From assembly GCA_977006965.1 (NCBI GenBank), contig OZ345357.1, positions 2,480,001-2,544,000 on the forward strand: DNA of 64,000 bases, in the 5' to 3' direction. The notes beneath the pieces are model-generated. The model was not told where the DNA came from, searched no databases, and saw only the letters and a program-made list of their open reading frames with translations. This DNA comes from Phymatolithon calcareum. Lineage: Eukaryota; Rhodophyta; Florideophyceae; Hapalidiales. Both the position numbers and the translations under genes were made by a program. Shown piece after piece: positions 1-10,740 of this stretch; the first letter of the stretch is position 1; each line of letters begins with the position of its first letter.

Positions 1-370
1 CAGCAGTCTCTACAATAGGCAGGAGTTCAAACTCTTCAGGGTTTTCTTTGCCCAAGATCACTCCTCGTGGTGGAGGGGCCGAGGGAAATTCGCTCGATGC
101 AGCCCTGAATTCAAATTCCTGAATAAGACCTTCCCAGTCGTGTTTTGGCATCTTCTCCTCGCTCTTCTTCTTTTTGCTAAACAGCATGCACGTCACAGTG
201 CCCCGGCAGTCTGAAGTCGTTGTCCAAGATTTCACGCGTAACGCAGCTCCAACATGTTGACGACGCTCACCCAATCTTGTCGAAGCTTTAGTTTTCCAAG
301 ATACAAGACGGTGCGTATCTGGAGCTCTGTGGTATAAGGCCTGAAAAGATAGAGACCAGCCTCTGCTCAT
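1..370 (-). CDS. Partial protein of unknown function with a presequence-like N-terminus; C-terminus lies beyond base 1
   Basis: Reading the minus strand from the ATG at 370-368 gives 123 codons with no stop, running off the window edge. Residues 1 to about 75 are rich in Ser, Arg, Thr and Ala with almost no acidic residues, which is typical of organelle (plastid) targeting peptides. A lysine run (FSKKKKSEEK) follows, then an acidic stretch with the motif KHDWEGLIQEFEF. The change from basic presequence to acidic mature region argues for a real gene. I do not recognise the family. It is transcribed away from the FMN-binding protein gene at 647, so the 276 bp between them may be a bidirectional promoter. 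Confidence 0.5.
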   Translation of the reverse strand, partial: MSRGWSLSFQALYHRAPDTHRLVSWKTKASTRLGERRQHVGAALRVKSWTTTSDCRGTVTCMLFSKKKKSEEKMPKHDWEGLIQEFEFRAASSEFPSAPPPRGVILGKENPEEFELLPIVETA

Positions 371-646
371 GTTGCATGTCCCATTGAATCGCGAAGTTCC
401 CCAAGCAGGCACCCGCACAGTTAAAATTCAGATCCTGCTGTGCCCTGATCTTGGAATTACGTCATTTTTTGGTCATACTGCATGTAGTAAAATTTTCGAA
501 TAAAATTTAGAAGTAGCTACATGATATTGACGTGGATCCACCGTTCCGCAAAGAGTAAATCGTGCCGGGCCAAGGGACGAGATCATCGCACAGTTCACCC
601 GATTCAAGCAGCGCGATTTCGATGCCAATAAGAAACGAAATTTACG

Positions 647-1219
647 ATGGCATGGTTTAAGAAACTGGTGAAATGTTTGGAGGCTGCGAACGACAGAGAG
701 GGCCACACATTTGCGTGTCTTTCCACAGTCAAGGGGCCCGGAAGCGGCAAGTTCTGCGGCCGCCCATCGAATCGCACTGTCAACATAAGGAATGCGGATG
801 CTAATCAACTGATTATTGTCAGTGACATGCGGAGCGGAAAAGTGGATGACGTGCTCAACGGAACTTCGCCACATGGAGAGGTATGTTGGTGGTTCCCGGA
901 ATCGCAAACACAATTTCGGATCTCCGGTCATCTTGAAATAATTTCTTCGGGAGACGAACGAGACGGTTATTGGAAAGAGTTGGGTGCACGTCAGCGACAA
1001 TGGTGGGCTTTTCCAACTCCCGGTAGTGAACGGGATGAGAAAAAATACGAAAGAGATGATTGCATTGTCGAAGGCGAAATGCCACCTTACTTTTGCATCT
1101 GCAAGCTTCATATTGACTTTGTCGACGCTTTCGATCGCAGACCGAATCCCATGCTACGAGAGCATTTCGAAAAGGATGACATTACTGGCGAATGGACCCG
1201 CCTTTGCGTTCATTGCTAA
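647..1219 (+). CDS. Pyridoxamine 5'-phosphate oxidase-like FMN-binding protein, Alr4036 type
   Basis: A 190-residue single-exon protein of the split-barrel flavin fold. Residues 18-60 (HTFACLSTV...GRPSNRTVNIR...LIIVSDMRSGK) match the FMN-phosphate binding strands of the PPOX class, and residues 79-97 (CWWFPESQTQFRISG) are the signature of the Alr4036 subgroup found in cyanobacteria and algae. The length is normal for the family. The subgroup's substrate is not established, so true PNP oxidase activity in vitamin B6 metabolism should not be assumed. The ATG at 647 is the first in frame and lies just before the conserved region. The stop at 1219 is 55 bp from the end of the convergent DUF1995 gene. 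Confidence 0.8.
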   Translation: MAWFKKLVKCLEAANDREGHTFACLSTVKGPGSGKFCGRPSNRTVNIRNADANQLIIVSDMRSGKVDDVLNGTSPHGEVCWWFPESQTQFRISGHLEIISSGDERDGYWKELGARQRQWWAFPTPGSERDEKKYERDDCIVEGEMPPYFCICKLHIDFVDAFDRRPNPMLREHFEKDDITGEWTRLCVHC

Positions 1220-1274
1220 GACGAATGCTTGACTGAGTGCGATTTGAGTATTCCATGCAGCGTGGCAGAAGAAA

Positions 1275-2252
1275 TTAGTCATTACCGAGGAATGATGATA
1301 GTTTGTTCATAAGTCCTGTGGCGGGGTCTTGTCCTTCATCTTTCAGGGCGACCTCAATTTCTTCTAAAGATGGCTGTGACTCTTTGCTGAAAATTTCTTT
1401 CAAAAATCCCACTGGGGGTTGACGGCAGAGAACCCAATCTGCAGTCGAAATGAATTATCGAACCGCACAATGAATAATCACGTTAGCATCGTCACCCGAT
1501 CCATGAAAAATAAAACAGAAGGGAAAGCGCTTACCATCTGGAAACTTTCGGAAAAGAACACCACCCGACCATTTCGGATGAGGATTGGGTCGGTAAAAGT
1601 AAACCTTTTCAAATTCTTCGTCGAAGTACCTCGTCAAGTGTGCAGGAGCCTTACCACCTTCAATATTGCAGTTCAGCAGAATAATAAGCTTATCCATACC
1701 CCATTGTTCTGCAAGCAGACGTACTTTTCCCAATTGCGCTGCAGTAGGCGCGACGACCAGAAGCACATCAACACCATCTCCAAATCGGACATTAGTTGCC
1801 GGTTTCCCAAATCCAACCTTCTTCCCCGCCTTTGCCTTGCCTCCAATCTCGTCCCACGTACCCACAGTGCATTCAATGAGTGGTCCCCATGCCTTTTTCG
1901 CAGCTTTTGCTAGACCTGGTGAACTGAACATTACGTGAACAGAAAGCTCAGTCCCTTCGAACATTGCCGCTAGAATGCGACACAATTCGCGGTCGCCCGC
2001 TGCACGAGACGAAGAATCATCCCGCTTTTCTGTACCAAGACGTGCACCAGGTGGTAGTTCCACAGCTGCTCGACTCACGCGGGCACGAAGCGCATCTTGT
2101 AGTGCGCCTTGCATATCGCGCGCGACGGCGGCTATGCGACGTGGGGGTTGTGCTGCGCAGCGCGGGGCTGTCCGATTAACGCATTTCGATTTCGTTTGCT
2201 TCAAGCCGCTTGGAGGTGGCCAATACGCGACTTGGAATGCCGAGCTCTCCAT
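1275..2252 (-). CDS. DUF1995 protein, probably plastid-located, two exons
   Basis: Exon 1 is 2252-1535 and exon 2 is 1438-1275, separated by a 96-nt intron (donor GTAAGC at 1534, acceptor CTGCAG ending at 1439). Without splicing the frame runs into meaningless sequence after FRKFPDG; splicing gives FRKFPDD-WVLCRQPPVGF, the usual C-terminal motif, and a 293-residue protein. The Arg/Ala-rich first 45 residues look like a transit peptide. Then come MQGALQDALRAR...AVELPPGARLG, which is the start of DUF1995, and a central VLLVVAPTAAQLGKV segment. DUF1995 occurs in photosynthetic organisms and includes LPA3, a photosystem II assembly factor in plants; that specific role here is only inferred. Confidence 0.82.
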
Positions 2253-4455
2253 CAGATTTCGGTCTCACTGCCAGATGCCTTTCGATGCAAAGTTCGGGCG
2301 TCCATTATCTCGCACTGAAGAGATCAAGGATACTCAATAGAACGAGGTGAAAGTATGACTTTCCTCCACAGCTTCTGGATGCCATAAACCGTAATTTTAT
2401 TGACTAATTTTGGGGGGATACCGTCTTATCATTGGTCTTTTGATTTTCTACCGCAGATTGTACTTCAGCTTACTTCGAATGGCCTGTGGCACCTGCGAAC
2501 GGTTCACAAGAAACAGTTGTATCCCTATCACCCGAGACGGCGTATAGCTCCACCATGCGTCTGTCGTACTCTTGTTGCTATTACGGACAAAGACAGATGC
2601 TTATTTAGCTTTGCAGCCCTGCCGAAACAGAAATAAAAGATATACCAGCGTGAATCGAGATTTCGATTGCAAGAATCCAGTGAAAGTACAACATTGGATG
2701 CAAGAAAAGAAATTCAGTTGTCATGTGCGTTGACGATTTTCAATATTGTCACGGAAAGCTGAGTCGTCGACCAGCGTTTTCATGCCTCTGATTGCCGTTA
2801 GAGGTAGTTCATTTCTGAATTCCTCGCATTTCTGGGATATGAAACTGGAAAAGCGTAGTATGGGGAGAAATGGGTGGAGAATGTTGGTTGACTTGCAAAG
2901 GTGAAAACCTGCCAATCCGGTATCGACGCATGCACAGGGAGACAAAAAATGCACAATACAGGTTTCTTCATCGATATAAAAAGAATGGACGCTCAAAATT
3001 TGAAGGGAGGACGTTACGACTGCAATCAACGAGGCAGATATCTTCATTCGTTCCAGCCGTGATTCACTGGAATCCTAGATTGTATAGGCAATAAACATGA
3101 AACCTTTGTGTAGATTGAGAGACGCAAGTAAAGAAGGCGGGCCAGTATGATGGTGAAAACGCGGCTAGTCCGTCAGATCTCCCTCGGTTCAAGACATGAG
3201 TTTGAGCTACGCAGTCCATAAATGGGGACTCCCTGATTCCCGTAAACCTTCGAGAAACGTTCTATTAGACTCGCTTTGGTGATTCGAAACGTTCATTCAT
3301 TCTGTGATTCGAGGGTCTAAGTTTCTTCCATTCTATCCTATCGTTAGCGAGTTTGACTGCGGCTTGCTCATCGTGATGTTGGAGAGCCCGCCGCAGTTTC
3401 ATATCGCAACTTGGAGTTTGATGGAGAAACTTGTCGCTTCCCGAGTGCCTCATCTGCGACCTGCTCGCCCCTTTCGGGACGAGGCCCTTCGCAGCAACCG
3501 AAGGGATCCTGTGCCGCGCGCTGGTGCGTGCATTACAGGACAGGACAAACTGATTCGAAACGTATTTATCTTCGCCTCCGACTCTTCAGCGTGCAGCGTA
3601 GTGCCTAATCTTCCATAGGGCTGCGAGTTCGTGGAAGATGACCGAAAAGACAAAACGTAAATTGATCTCAATAGAAACCAAAAAGCTATTCAAAATAAGT
3701 GGAAGAACATTGGCAGATGAGGCTTGAAGGCTCTCACTCGACGTCGTACGGAGCGTTAGAGATCAACCCAGGAGTTGGCATAGACATATACTCTGAGTGG
3801 ACGAGTGCCGCTCAAGTCGACAAGCGTTATTGCAGAGTGTCAACCCAGCCCTGGGATGACTTGGCCAAAGGATGAATTAGAACCTCGAAGCGCTGCTAGC
3901 CTCATTGACTAAAATGCAGTACAAAAATCGGGTCGAGACAAATTTAGCCGACTGGGTGATCAATTCCCGAACTACGGGAGAGCTGAGCTCCTCCTTCCCG
4001 CAGAGATATAAAGCCGATTTCCGTGATTTGCCGATCATAAGATAGGTCTATTTGCCAGATGGAGGAATGCGGTGAGGCGAGTGGGTCACAGACATGACCA
4101 TTTCGTCGCTCCGTTGCGCCGAACCTTCTCTCCGTAAAAAGTTGGCCCAAAATGTCCTTGCTTCAGATTGTGGACTCGCAATGCAGAATTGCAAGGAGCG
4201 TGTAATGTCACGTGTGATCGCGCCTATTGGATGGATTCTGCGCTGGGCCTAACGACTGCATTAAATTTATTACTCACTTGGTTGCACCTTCAGATTGTGT
4301 GGACCTGAATTGCTTTAATAATTTGAGCCACAGGAGAGATTTCCATAGGTGATGAGGTATGTGGATCGGGGATATCACGCAAACATCGTGCCTGCGTCAT
4401 TGCCATGGTTGGCATCTATGTTCATGTCATGTACTGCGGCTCAGACAGGAATTTG
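2253..4455. other. 2.2-kb intergenic region with no supportable gene
   Basis: Only short ORFs occur, and none matches a family I know. The best is an ATG-initiated 108-codon frame at 3047-2721 (minus) whose first 21 residues are hydrophobic like a signal peptide; without homology it is not called. No tandem repeat or transposon terminus was seen. The region should contain the promoter of the DUF1995 gene (left end) and the upstream region of the SDR gene (right end). Confidence 0.4.
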
Positions 4456-4457
4456 CA

Positions 4458-4463
4458 TATAAG
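4458..4463 (+). promoter_or_regulatory. TATA-like box of the SDR gene
   Basis: TATAAG within GCATATAAGTAG lies 69 bp upstream of the ATG at 4532. That spacing allows a transcription start about 30 bp downstream and a short leader of about 40 nt. It is assigned from position and motif only. Confidence 0.45.
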
Positions 4464-4531
4464 TAGCATCGTCCCTCGCGAAAAGTCAATCAATCGATAA
4501 GCTCAATCCGGAAATCTATACCTTTGGCAAA

Positions 4532-5612
4532 ATGCAAGTAATTCGATTTTCGCAGTTCATGGCGCTGGGGTACGCCAACTTTGGACATCGGGGCTACAAA
4601 GCACGTTCCCGCAACTTCACGCCAAACGCTTTAGACAAGGACCTGCGCGGTCAACATTACATTGTTCGTTTACCATTTTGCTTTTTCCTTAATTTCGAAA
4701 CTTACCACCAGCATATGCAAGCTAACACATTCGTTTTGACGTGACGCAAATTGCGCACATTAGATCACCGGCGCTTCATCTGGCCTCGGTTTGGCAACAG
4801 CGCAGGCACTCGCGGCTCGTGGCGGCTCCGTACATCTGATATGTCGTGGCGCCGCGAAGGGACAGTCAGTGGTAGATGCGATCAATGGATCCGGAGGTGA
4901 CGCTCATCTGCACATCTGCGACATGTCCAGTCTCTCCGAACTGGCTCGTTTCGCGGAATCCTGGCGTGAGGAAAAACAGCCTATCGCTGCACTGATAAAT
5001 AACGCCGGCACAATGGTGCACGAACGAGTCTCATCAGCCGACGGTCTGGAACTTAACTTCGCTACGAACACACTAGCAACATTTGTGCTCACGGAATTGC
5101 TGCGCCCAGTTCTAACCCCCGGCGCGAGAGTGGTGACCGTGAGTTCTGGTGGAATGTATAACGTGGGGTTGGAAACTGATGATCTCGAGGGATGTGACAT
5201 CACAAATGGAGACAAAATCGATGGAACAATGCAGTACGCGCGCAACAAAAGGCAACAACTTGCATTGAACGAGCACTGGGCGTCCCGATACGCAGATTCT
5301 GGCATCTTCTGGGCTTGCATGCACCCCGGATGGGCCAATACGCCAGGTGTCGAGAAGAGCATGCCAGGATTCTATCAGGCCATGCGGAATCAAATGCGGT
5401 CGACCGAGGAGGGTGCGGATACCATAGTATGGCTCTCCATTGCCGATGAGGCTGTGAAGTTCAAATCAGGAGAGTTCTTTTTCGACCGTAATGCCGCCTC
5501 GCAACACCTTTGGGGCGCCTGTACACAATACGCCGAGGATAAACCGAAGGAATTGGCGAAGAAATTGAAGATAATTGCAGCTGAGAATGGCGTAGTGCTG
5601 CCTGAAGAATAG
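4532..5612 (+). CDS. Short-chain dehydrogenase/reductase, DHRS12-like, two exons
   Basis: Exon 1 is 4532-4663 and exon 2 is 4764-5612, with a 100-nt phase-0 intron (donor GTTCGT, acceptor ACATTAG). The splice joins GQHYI to ITGASSGLG and so rebuilds the Rossmann glycine motif, giving 326 residues. The N-terminal FMALGYANFGHRGYKARSRNF segment is the helical leader of DHRS12-type SDRs. Catalytic features are TGASSGLG (46-53), NNAG (123-126), Ser in VTVSSGG (about 171), and YARNK with Tyr202 and Lys206. It should be an NAD(P)-dependent oxidoreductase; the substrate is unknown. Family members lie near membranes and lipid droplets, but I see no strong anchor here. Confidence 0.85.
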
Positions 5613-5643
5613 TTTGCAGTCCCGGAGGGTCTGTACAGTATAC

Positions 5644-5649
5644 AATAAA
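5644..5649 (+). promoter_or_regulatory. AATAAA polyadenylation signal of the SDR gene
   Basis: A canonical AATAAA lies 32 bp after the SDR stop codon. No other gene nearby on the plus strand could use it. Confidence 0.5.
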
Positions 5650-6057
5650 CACTGTAAAATTTTGGCATTCGCAAGACGAGTGACATGGGACGGCACAAGC
5701 GAAATCAATTGCCGACGGCAGCCATGGACTTAATGCCTTGTTCCCGTCTTTCCGCGAAAAAGAGTCATGACTTCTGCAGCACTACTGTAGCCCTTCAAAC
5801 GAACCAATTAAATGGGACTGCTACGAATCATAAATGGTGTCAAAAATACAGGCCATTTTCAAAAAAATCAAACGCACACCTCTTCTTTGAACACCCCGTC
5901 GTTTTGGAACTCGCCCTGCAATTCGATTTGATCCACTTCGCCTGTCGGTTCACACACTGCGCTCCTGCGCCGCTTCGCCGTTACGTTTGCACCCATTCCT
6001 CTGGCGCCCGGCCCACTCGCTTTTAATTTAGTTCTCTTGCCGTCAACCGCCGAAGAC

Positions 6058-6613
6058 ATGGTAAGTACTTCCGCCATCATTGCAACAGAAAATTTGCCCA
6101 GCTGCCGGTTGGTCGCCACCAGTCGGGGCCAAATTGCAATGTCGCGCACGAACCGAACTGACATGATTGCTTTCACTCCGCGCAAATCTTGGCCCGTTCA
6201 CAGGCCTCGCAGATAGACAAGAAGGATGAGTTTAGAAAATATCTTGAACGAAAGAAGGTGCTTGAAGTTCTCACCAAGTCCCTCACCGACCTCTTCGAAC
6301 TGGTACGTCATCTTCCGTCTTGTAATCATTTGCATCCCCGTTTGCATTATAGCCGCTCACCGCTTGTACATTCATTGTCTCTGCCGTCACTCTTGGCACG
6401 CACGCACAGGAATCGCGACCGGACGACCCGCTGCAATACATCTATGCCAAAATTGGAGACCACGTCAAGAAGGACGTCGGTTCCGTTTCGCAAAAGGGCG
6501 TTTCAGACATTTCGAACAACAATGGCAAACCGTTTGACCCAGCTGCTAACAAGTCTGATGCACCCGCCAAGCAACCGGAACTGGCATCAGAGGCTGTTTC
6601 CGCAAAGGAGTAG
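6058..6613 (+). CDS. MYCBP (AMY-1) homologue, three exons
   Basis: Exons are 6058-6060 (only the ATG), 6204-6302 and 6410-6613, with introns of 143 and 107 nt (donors GTAAGT and GTACGT, acceptors TTCACAG and CGCACAG). All junctions are phase 0. The 101-residue product, beginning M-ASQIDKKDEFRKYLERKK and continuing VLEVLTKSLTDLFEL-ESRPDDPLQYIYAKIG, matches the c-Myc-binding protein family (human protein 103 residues) across its dimerisation helices. The last 40 residues are Ser/Pro/Lys-rich and divergent. In animals and algae MYCBP is linked to A-kinase anchoring and ciliary structures. Red algae lack cilia, so a retained copy would imply another role. A start at the ATG at 6189 without the first intron is possible but adds only MARSQ. 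Confidence 0.82.
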
Positions 6614-6809
6614 ACCGTCGAATTTCTACCTTCTTTCGCCCTCACGCTACATGTAATTGATGCAAGCAGAACATCTTGCAAGCCCCGTCCAGCGCTCTCC
6701 TCCCTCTTTCAGATCTGCAAATGAGACATCGCCATCAAGCCGCACCCATGCAAAGTATGTCTACTTTCTATAAATGAACCGCTCTAACTCGAACATGCAA
6801 ATCGCACTT

Positions 6810-8684
6810 TCACAGCTTGGCTAATTTTTTTCTTCTTTTCGAACCCAGTACATCAAGCATCCATTGTACACATTCCGCTTTTCTCACGGCGTCTGCCCCA
6901 AGCACCGCGACCCGCATTAGCGATTCAATTTCAAATTTCCTCTCCTCCGTCAACCCCTCTATAACCCGCCCACTCTCCGTAAGCACGCTCTGCAGTAACC
7001 CCAACTCACATGACGTAACGCATCGCATCAATAACGCCATTGCAATTTCCCGCGCTTTCCTAGCCTCACTGGACCTTACCGCAACGCCCAACCTCCGCAC
7101 GAACTCTATTACGAAGCGTTTTGGCACTCCATTTGCGACCACAGCATCCACAAGCGCTGCCACTCGCCGTCCCTCCGCGACATCACGTACGCCATTGTCC
7201 AGCAGCGCGTCCAACAATCGCAATCCCAACGATCCGCGCAATTCAGCTCCCACCCCAGGTGCACATGCGACGAGCGACAACCCTGCCCGGAGTGCAGCGT
7301 GGTACAGTGCAAGCGGCATTTCTGCTAACGAGCACTCCGCAACCGTCTGTGAGACGACGTCAGAAAACTCCTGCCATTCAACAGTATACTTCGCAATGGA
7401 GTCCTCACTCTTACCTCGTGCCTGCACGAGCGTTTCCGCCACACCGTGTAGCTGGAAAGCACAGCGTGATGCCCAATACCCCCCGCCCACTCTTGGCCCG
7501 ACGAGCAAAGCTGTGGCGAAAGCGATCAGTCTAGCACTTTCCGTAGCATGCATCCCAATCTGTATAGCAATCTTTGTGCGCATACTTGCTAGTTCACGAA
7601 TCTCCCTATCGCGCTGTGAAGCACGCGCAGCTAGCAAAGAAAGCACATCGATGGCCACAGCAGCTTGCTCCAGGGCATCATCTACTAACACCGGTATCGC
7701 TCCGAGCACAAAGCGCGCAACATGTCTCCTTTTTCCCTTCGCCGCAGCCAGCACCTGTAGCTCATGCATCGCTTTGCTCTTGTTTCCATGACCTGGTGCA
7801 AGTGCGCCAAACGCCTTGCCCAGTACACCCGCAAATCGAGCGCTTTCGCCGCTGTCAGCAGCCACTGTGGAACGGCACGCCCGTCGAAGTGAGACGGTTT
7901 CCCGACTGCCAAGCCTGCTGAGCACTGCAGGCGGAAGCGCCGCCGCCAGTAGCAAATCAGGCTTGAGAGCACCTCCATCTCCCTGCGTTTCACGATGTAC
8001 AGATTTGTCTGCGACCCGTACACAGTGCGCACGTGTGAAACGCACTAAAGCGGGGTCGAACGAAGCATTGGCAGTCTCCACTGCACGGCTTATGCCGACG
8101 GCGAGCGCAACAGCAGGAAGCGCAGCGCGGGCTTCCGTCGAGAGCACGTCCGCGACCGCTGCACATGCAGCGGTCAGCGCGTCGGCATCGCAACCCACAA
8201 GGGCGCGCTGCACGCCGCCGGCAATCGCGGCGTAATGCGATACCCCCCAGTCCAGTGGACATTGAGCGTGAACGAAAGCCTGAAATAGCACGCGAACAAT
8301 CGCAGCGAGCTGCGCGTGTTGCACTGCGTCTGTCCCGCGCCAGGAGATCAGCCAGGACCAGCCATTAGATCTGCGTCGTGGTGCGGCCACCGCTGCGAGC
8401 GCGTGCAGAGCTGCTGTGACGCCATCGGTATGGAGAACAGCGAGTTGAGCGTACAGTGCGGATTGCAACGCCGAACTGAGCCCTGGAGGCGGAGCAGGAA
8501 GAGCTGGGTGCCCCAAAAGTGCTGTAGCAGCGAGGAGCTCGGCCGTGCCCGCGGACGATGGATGAATTCTGCGGAGCGCGGAAATGCCTGCTGCACCGGG
8601 CGCGCGGGCGAAAGCGAGTGTCCATAGCCCTTGTGCGGCGCGTTCTGTCATTGAGTTTTCGGAAAGTTTAAATTGGGACAGCAT
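6810..8684 (-). CDS. Large alpha-helical protein of unknown family
   Basis: A single open frame of 624 residues from the ATG at 8684; a second in-frame ATG at 8651 (MTERAAQGLWTLAF) is an equally good start. The protein is Ala/Leu/Val-rich (for example AALHALAAVAAPRRR) and shows repeated amphipathic helix pairs, which suggests an alpha-solenoid (ARM/HEAT-like) scaffold. It has no signal peptide and no convincing membrane helix. The C-terminus is strongly basic (GSKRRKKLAKL) and could be a nuclear signal. Codon bias is GC-rich at third positions, unlike the neighbouring spacers, which supports coding. The gene converges on MYCBP. I do not recognise the family. Confidence 0.65.
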   Translation of the reverse strand: MLSQFKLSENSMTERAAQGLWTLAFARAPGAAGISALRRIHPSSAGTAELLAATALLGHPALPAPPPGLSSALQSALYAQLAVLHTDGVTAALHALAAVAAPRRRSNGWSWLISWRGTDAVQHAQLAAIVRVLFQAFVHAQCPLDWGVSHYAAIAGGVQRALVGCDADALTAACAAVADVLSTEARAALPAVALAVGISRAVETANASFDPALVRFTRAHCVRVADKSVHRETQGDGGALKPDLLLAAALPPAVLSRLGSRETVSLRRACRSTVAADSGESARFAGVLGKAFGALAPGHGNKSKAMHELQVLAAAKGKRRHVARFVLGAIPVLVDDALEQAAVAIDVLSLLAARASQRDREIRELASMRTKIAIQIGMHATESARLIAFATALLVGPRVGGGYWASRCAFQLHGVAETLVQARGKSEDSIAKYTVEWQEFSDVVSQTVAECSLAEMPLALYHAALRAGLSLVACAPGVGAELRGSLGLRLLDALLDNGVRDVAEGRRVAALVDAVVANGVPKRFVIEFVRRLGVAVRSSEARKAREIAMALLMRCVTSCELGLLQSVLTESGRVIEGLTEERKFEIESLMRVAVLGADAVRKAECVQWMLDVLGSKRRKKLAKL

Positions 8685-9039
8685 GGTCCTGGGTGAGGAA
8701 GGATGTGGAAGGGACGGACTTGTCCATGTGATATGATGTGGCAAACAATCCCCGTCCAATGAACAACTTTTCGGGATTTAGATCCCAGCAATTGAATTGA
8801 TCTGGTCCAACCAGCCTTACAAATGGATGTAAAATGGAAGGAGTTGATGAGGACAACGGGGGGATTAGCCACGGTACAAGCCTATGGGAAGGACTCAGAC
8901 GGCGGTGAACTTGTGGCAAGCTCGCGACACGGCGTTGGCACATGCTGGTCAGAGGTTTTTCGAAACCGCTGTAGCATTTTGGAACAGCCTCTGCACACTC
9001 GTGTTCGGGACGAACGGATAGAGACGTTCGTTTGTTTCT

Positions 9040-9500
9040 TTCCTTCTTTATTGCGGAAAGATCGCTAACACTAAAGATGAGCGCCTGAATTTGCTTTTCA
9101 TTCTTCAGAAATGAGTATGGCTACGGGTCTCTCACAACATAGCTCTGCTACGGTTTTTGTGTCCACTTTACCAGTAAACCTACGACTGGAGAAGGAACGT
9201 CCGCCACATCGCAAAATCAGGACCTCGACAGTTTCTTTGCAACCAGAATTACAGGCTTGGAACACTGGGTTGTACAAAAATTGTGTCCCTGTTGGATCCA
9301 TTTCTAGAGATGGCAACCATGGGGGTGCAGTCTCCAATCAGTTGGTATAAGATCACCTCTGCTCGTTTGCGCGATATGGGCAGCTCTCGTGGCAGTGTCG
9401 GAATGGCGACAGGTTCGGGTCTTAAAGATGACGTTGCTTCGCGTGCTAGGATCCTTCGGATGATCCAACAGGCTCGATTCGCTGTTTTAACCATGCTGAG
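9040..9500 (-). mobile_element. 3' fragment of a non-LTR retrotransposon (LINE), decayed
   Basis: Minus-strand frames contain LPRELPISRKRAEVILYQLI and then KETVEVLILRCGGRSFSSRR...TKTVAELCCERPVAIL. These align residue by residue with LPKDLHISQRRAEVVLHQLI and KETVEHLILHCSGRTASRRQ...DKTVENLCKERPVEIL at 47218-47530. The Cys-X-Cys...His...Cys pattern is the zinc-knuckle-like C-terminus seen after RNase H in several LINE clades. The frame is broken near 9300. The element ends in an AATAAAGAAGGAAAG-type tail at about 9056-9038, like the tail of the other copy. Confidence 0.7.
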
Positions 9501-10119
9501 TCCGGAAATTCGCGACGTTGTGTCGCCCTCACGTAGCCATGTTCCGAAAAGAGCAATATGTCTGCCTTAGAGTCCTTTGCCAGGATCGTTGTTTCTCCCC
9601 GATGAGAAACACGGCCTACATGCTACGCGAGAGCGTTGACTATGTCAGGAACGTTCGATGAGTCACGAGCCAATTTACACCAGCACAGTCCCGAAAGCGA
9701 ATAGACGACAAGTCCTTTTGTCCCCTTGGTCTGGACAAGCCTGCAGATCTCACAATGCGGCGTCGCCAATTTCATGCACTTCTAACGTCTTGACTAGAGA
9801 GCCAAATAAGCGCACAGTCAGAATCCATCGGCTTTCAAATCGCACATATCGCAACGTTGCACTACCGCGAATTCCCAGTCCGGCGAGAATGAGCACCCCC
9901 ATTGCACTAGATTCCATTGATTACAGGCGTCGCGCTGCGCGTCGTCGAAGGCTGCACACGAGCGGTAATCACCAGACGAAGTTTTCATGACTGGATTGGC
10001 CCGTTCTTTCTTCTGGACGTGAGCCTAAAGTGGAGACGAACAGGGATGAGATCCCTCACGAGCGCGCTCTGGGGCTCTCATGTCGAGGCTTCTAGCAACT
10101 ACCTCGCACTACATCTCTG

Positions 10120-10740
10120 AGGAGTTCCACATATTTTTTGCTTGCCTTCCGACGCATCTGTTTCTCGCCCTGCAAACACGCAATGCTCCACAGTGAATAT
10201 AGAGCTCGCAACGAGATGAGGAAGGCAACATTGTCATCATGCTCTGGAGGTTTATGTAGTGAAGCAAAACGCCAGAAAATTCGTCGTACTTGCGCGGCTG
10301 ACACTCGGAACTTGAGAGAGTTTACCAAGTCCATGAACCTAGCAGCTGTGACAAGCAGAGCATACGAGATTGATGTGTTGACCGCAGTTGTCGATGCCAA
10401 TGTTTTCGTTCGAGCTGAAAACATGCGCGATTCTATACAAGTAGTCTCCAGCTCTGGCTGCGGCACGTTTCATTCTTGGGAATGAGTGTCGTCCACCAAA
10501 GAGAAGGCAACCTGATAAATTCTCATTCCTGTAAAGTGGCACTGTATCCGACAAGTGGAAAAGGGAGCAAAGCGTTTCGATGAGACTAAAGCACTTGGCA
10601 ACGATCCAAAAGGATTTGACGAAGATCGGAAGCGCATCTCGATGGATGCGAGGAAACGAAAGGATATCAACTCGCTCTCTTTGAGATTCAACGGGCTCGA
10701 AACGAGATGCGACGAAAAAAGTGCGTGGTAGCTCAACCAG
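10120..10740 (+). pseudogene. Decayed PWWP/coiled-coil gene relic
   Basis: Scattered plus-strand frames carry NLREFTKSMNLAAVTSRAYE followed by IDVLTAVVDANVF at about 10309-10404, matching NIKEFTSSMHLVAAAGKRYK and EDILKAVAEANIY of the PWWP gene at 36127-36978. Near 10660-10720 another frame reads YQLALFEIQRARNEMRRKK, matching FQLALTEVKRARNEMRRSR from the C-terminal coiled coil. The order is preserved but the frames differ, and no PWWP tryptophan motif remains. This is therefore an older, degraded paralogue about 14 kb from the first cassette and in the opposite orientation. Confidence 0.65.

Noticed and set aside
473-1111. 212-codon minus-strand ORF opposite the FMN-binding protein gene
   Set aside because: It lies antisense to a well supported conserved protein and has no family features; it is a shadow frame.
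2721-3047. 108-codon minus-strand ORF with a signal-peptide-like start
   Set aside because: ATG-initiated, but no homology, splice evidence or duplicate; a hydrophobic run alone is weak.
3160-3200. GGTTCAAGAC resembling a tRNA B box
   Set aside because: No matching A box or cloverleaf stems nearby. No tRNA or rRNA gene could be recognised anywhere in the window.
6189-6203. Alternative MYCBP start at ATG 6189
   Set aside because: Would ignore a strong donor right after ATG 6058 and a good acceptor at 6203; it adds only five residues and cannot be excluded without RNA.
6817-7791. 324-codon plus-strand ORF opposite the helical-protein gene
   Set aside because: Ser/Thr/Ala-rich composition typical of the antisense of a GC-rich Ala/Leu gene; the minus frame is longer and structurally sensible.
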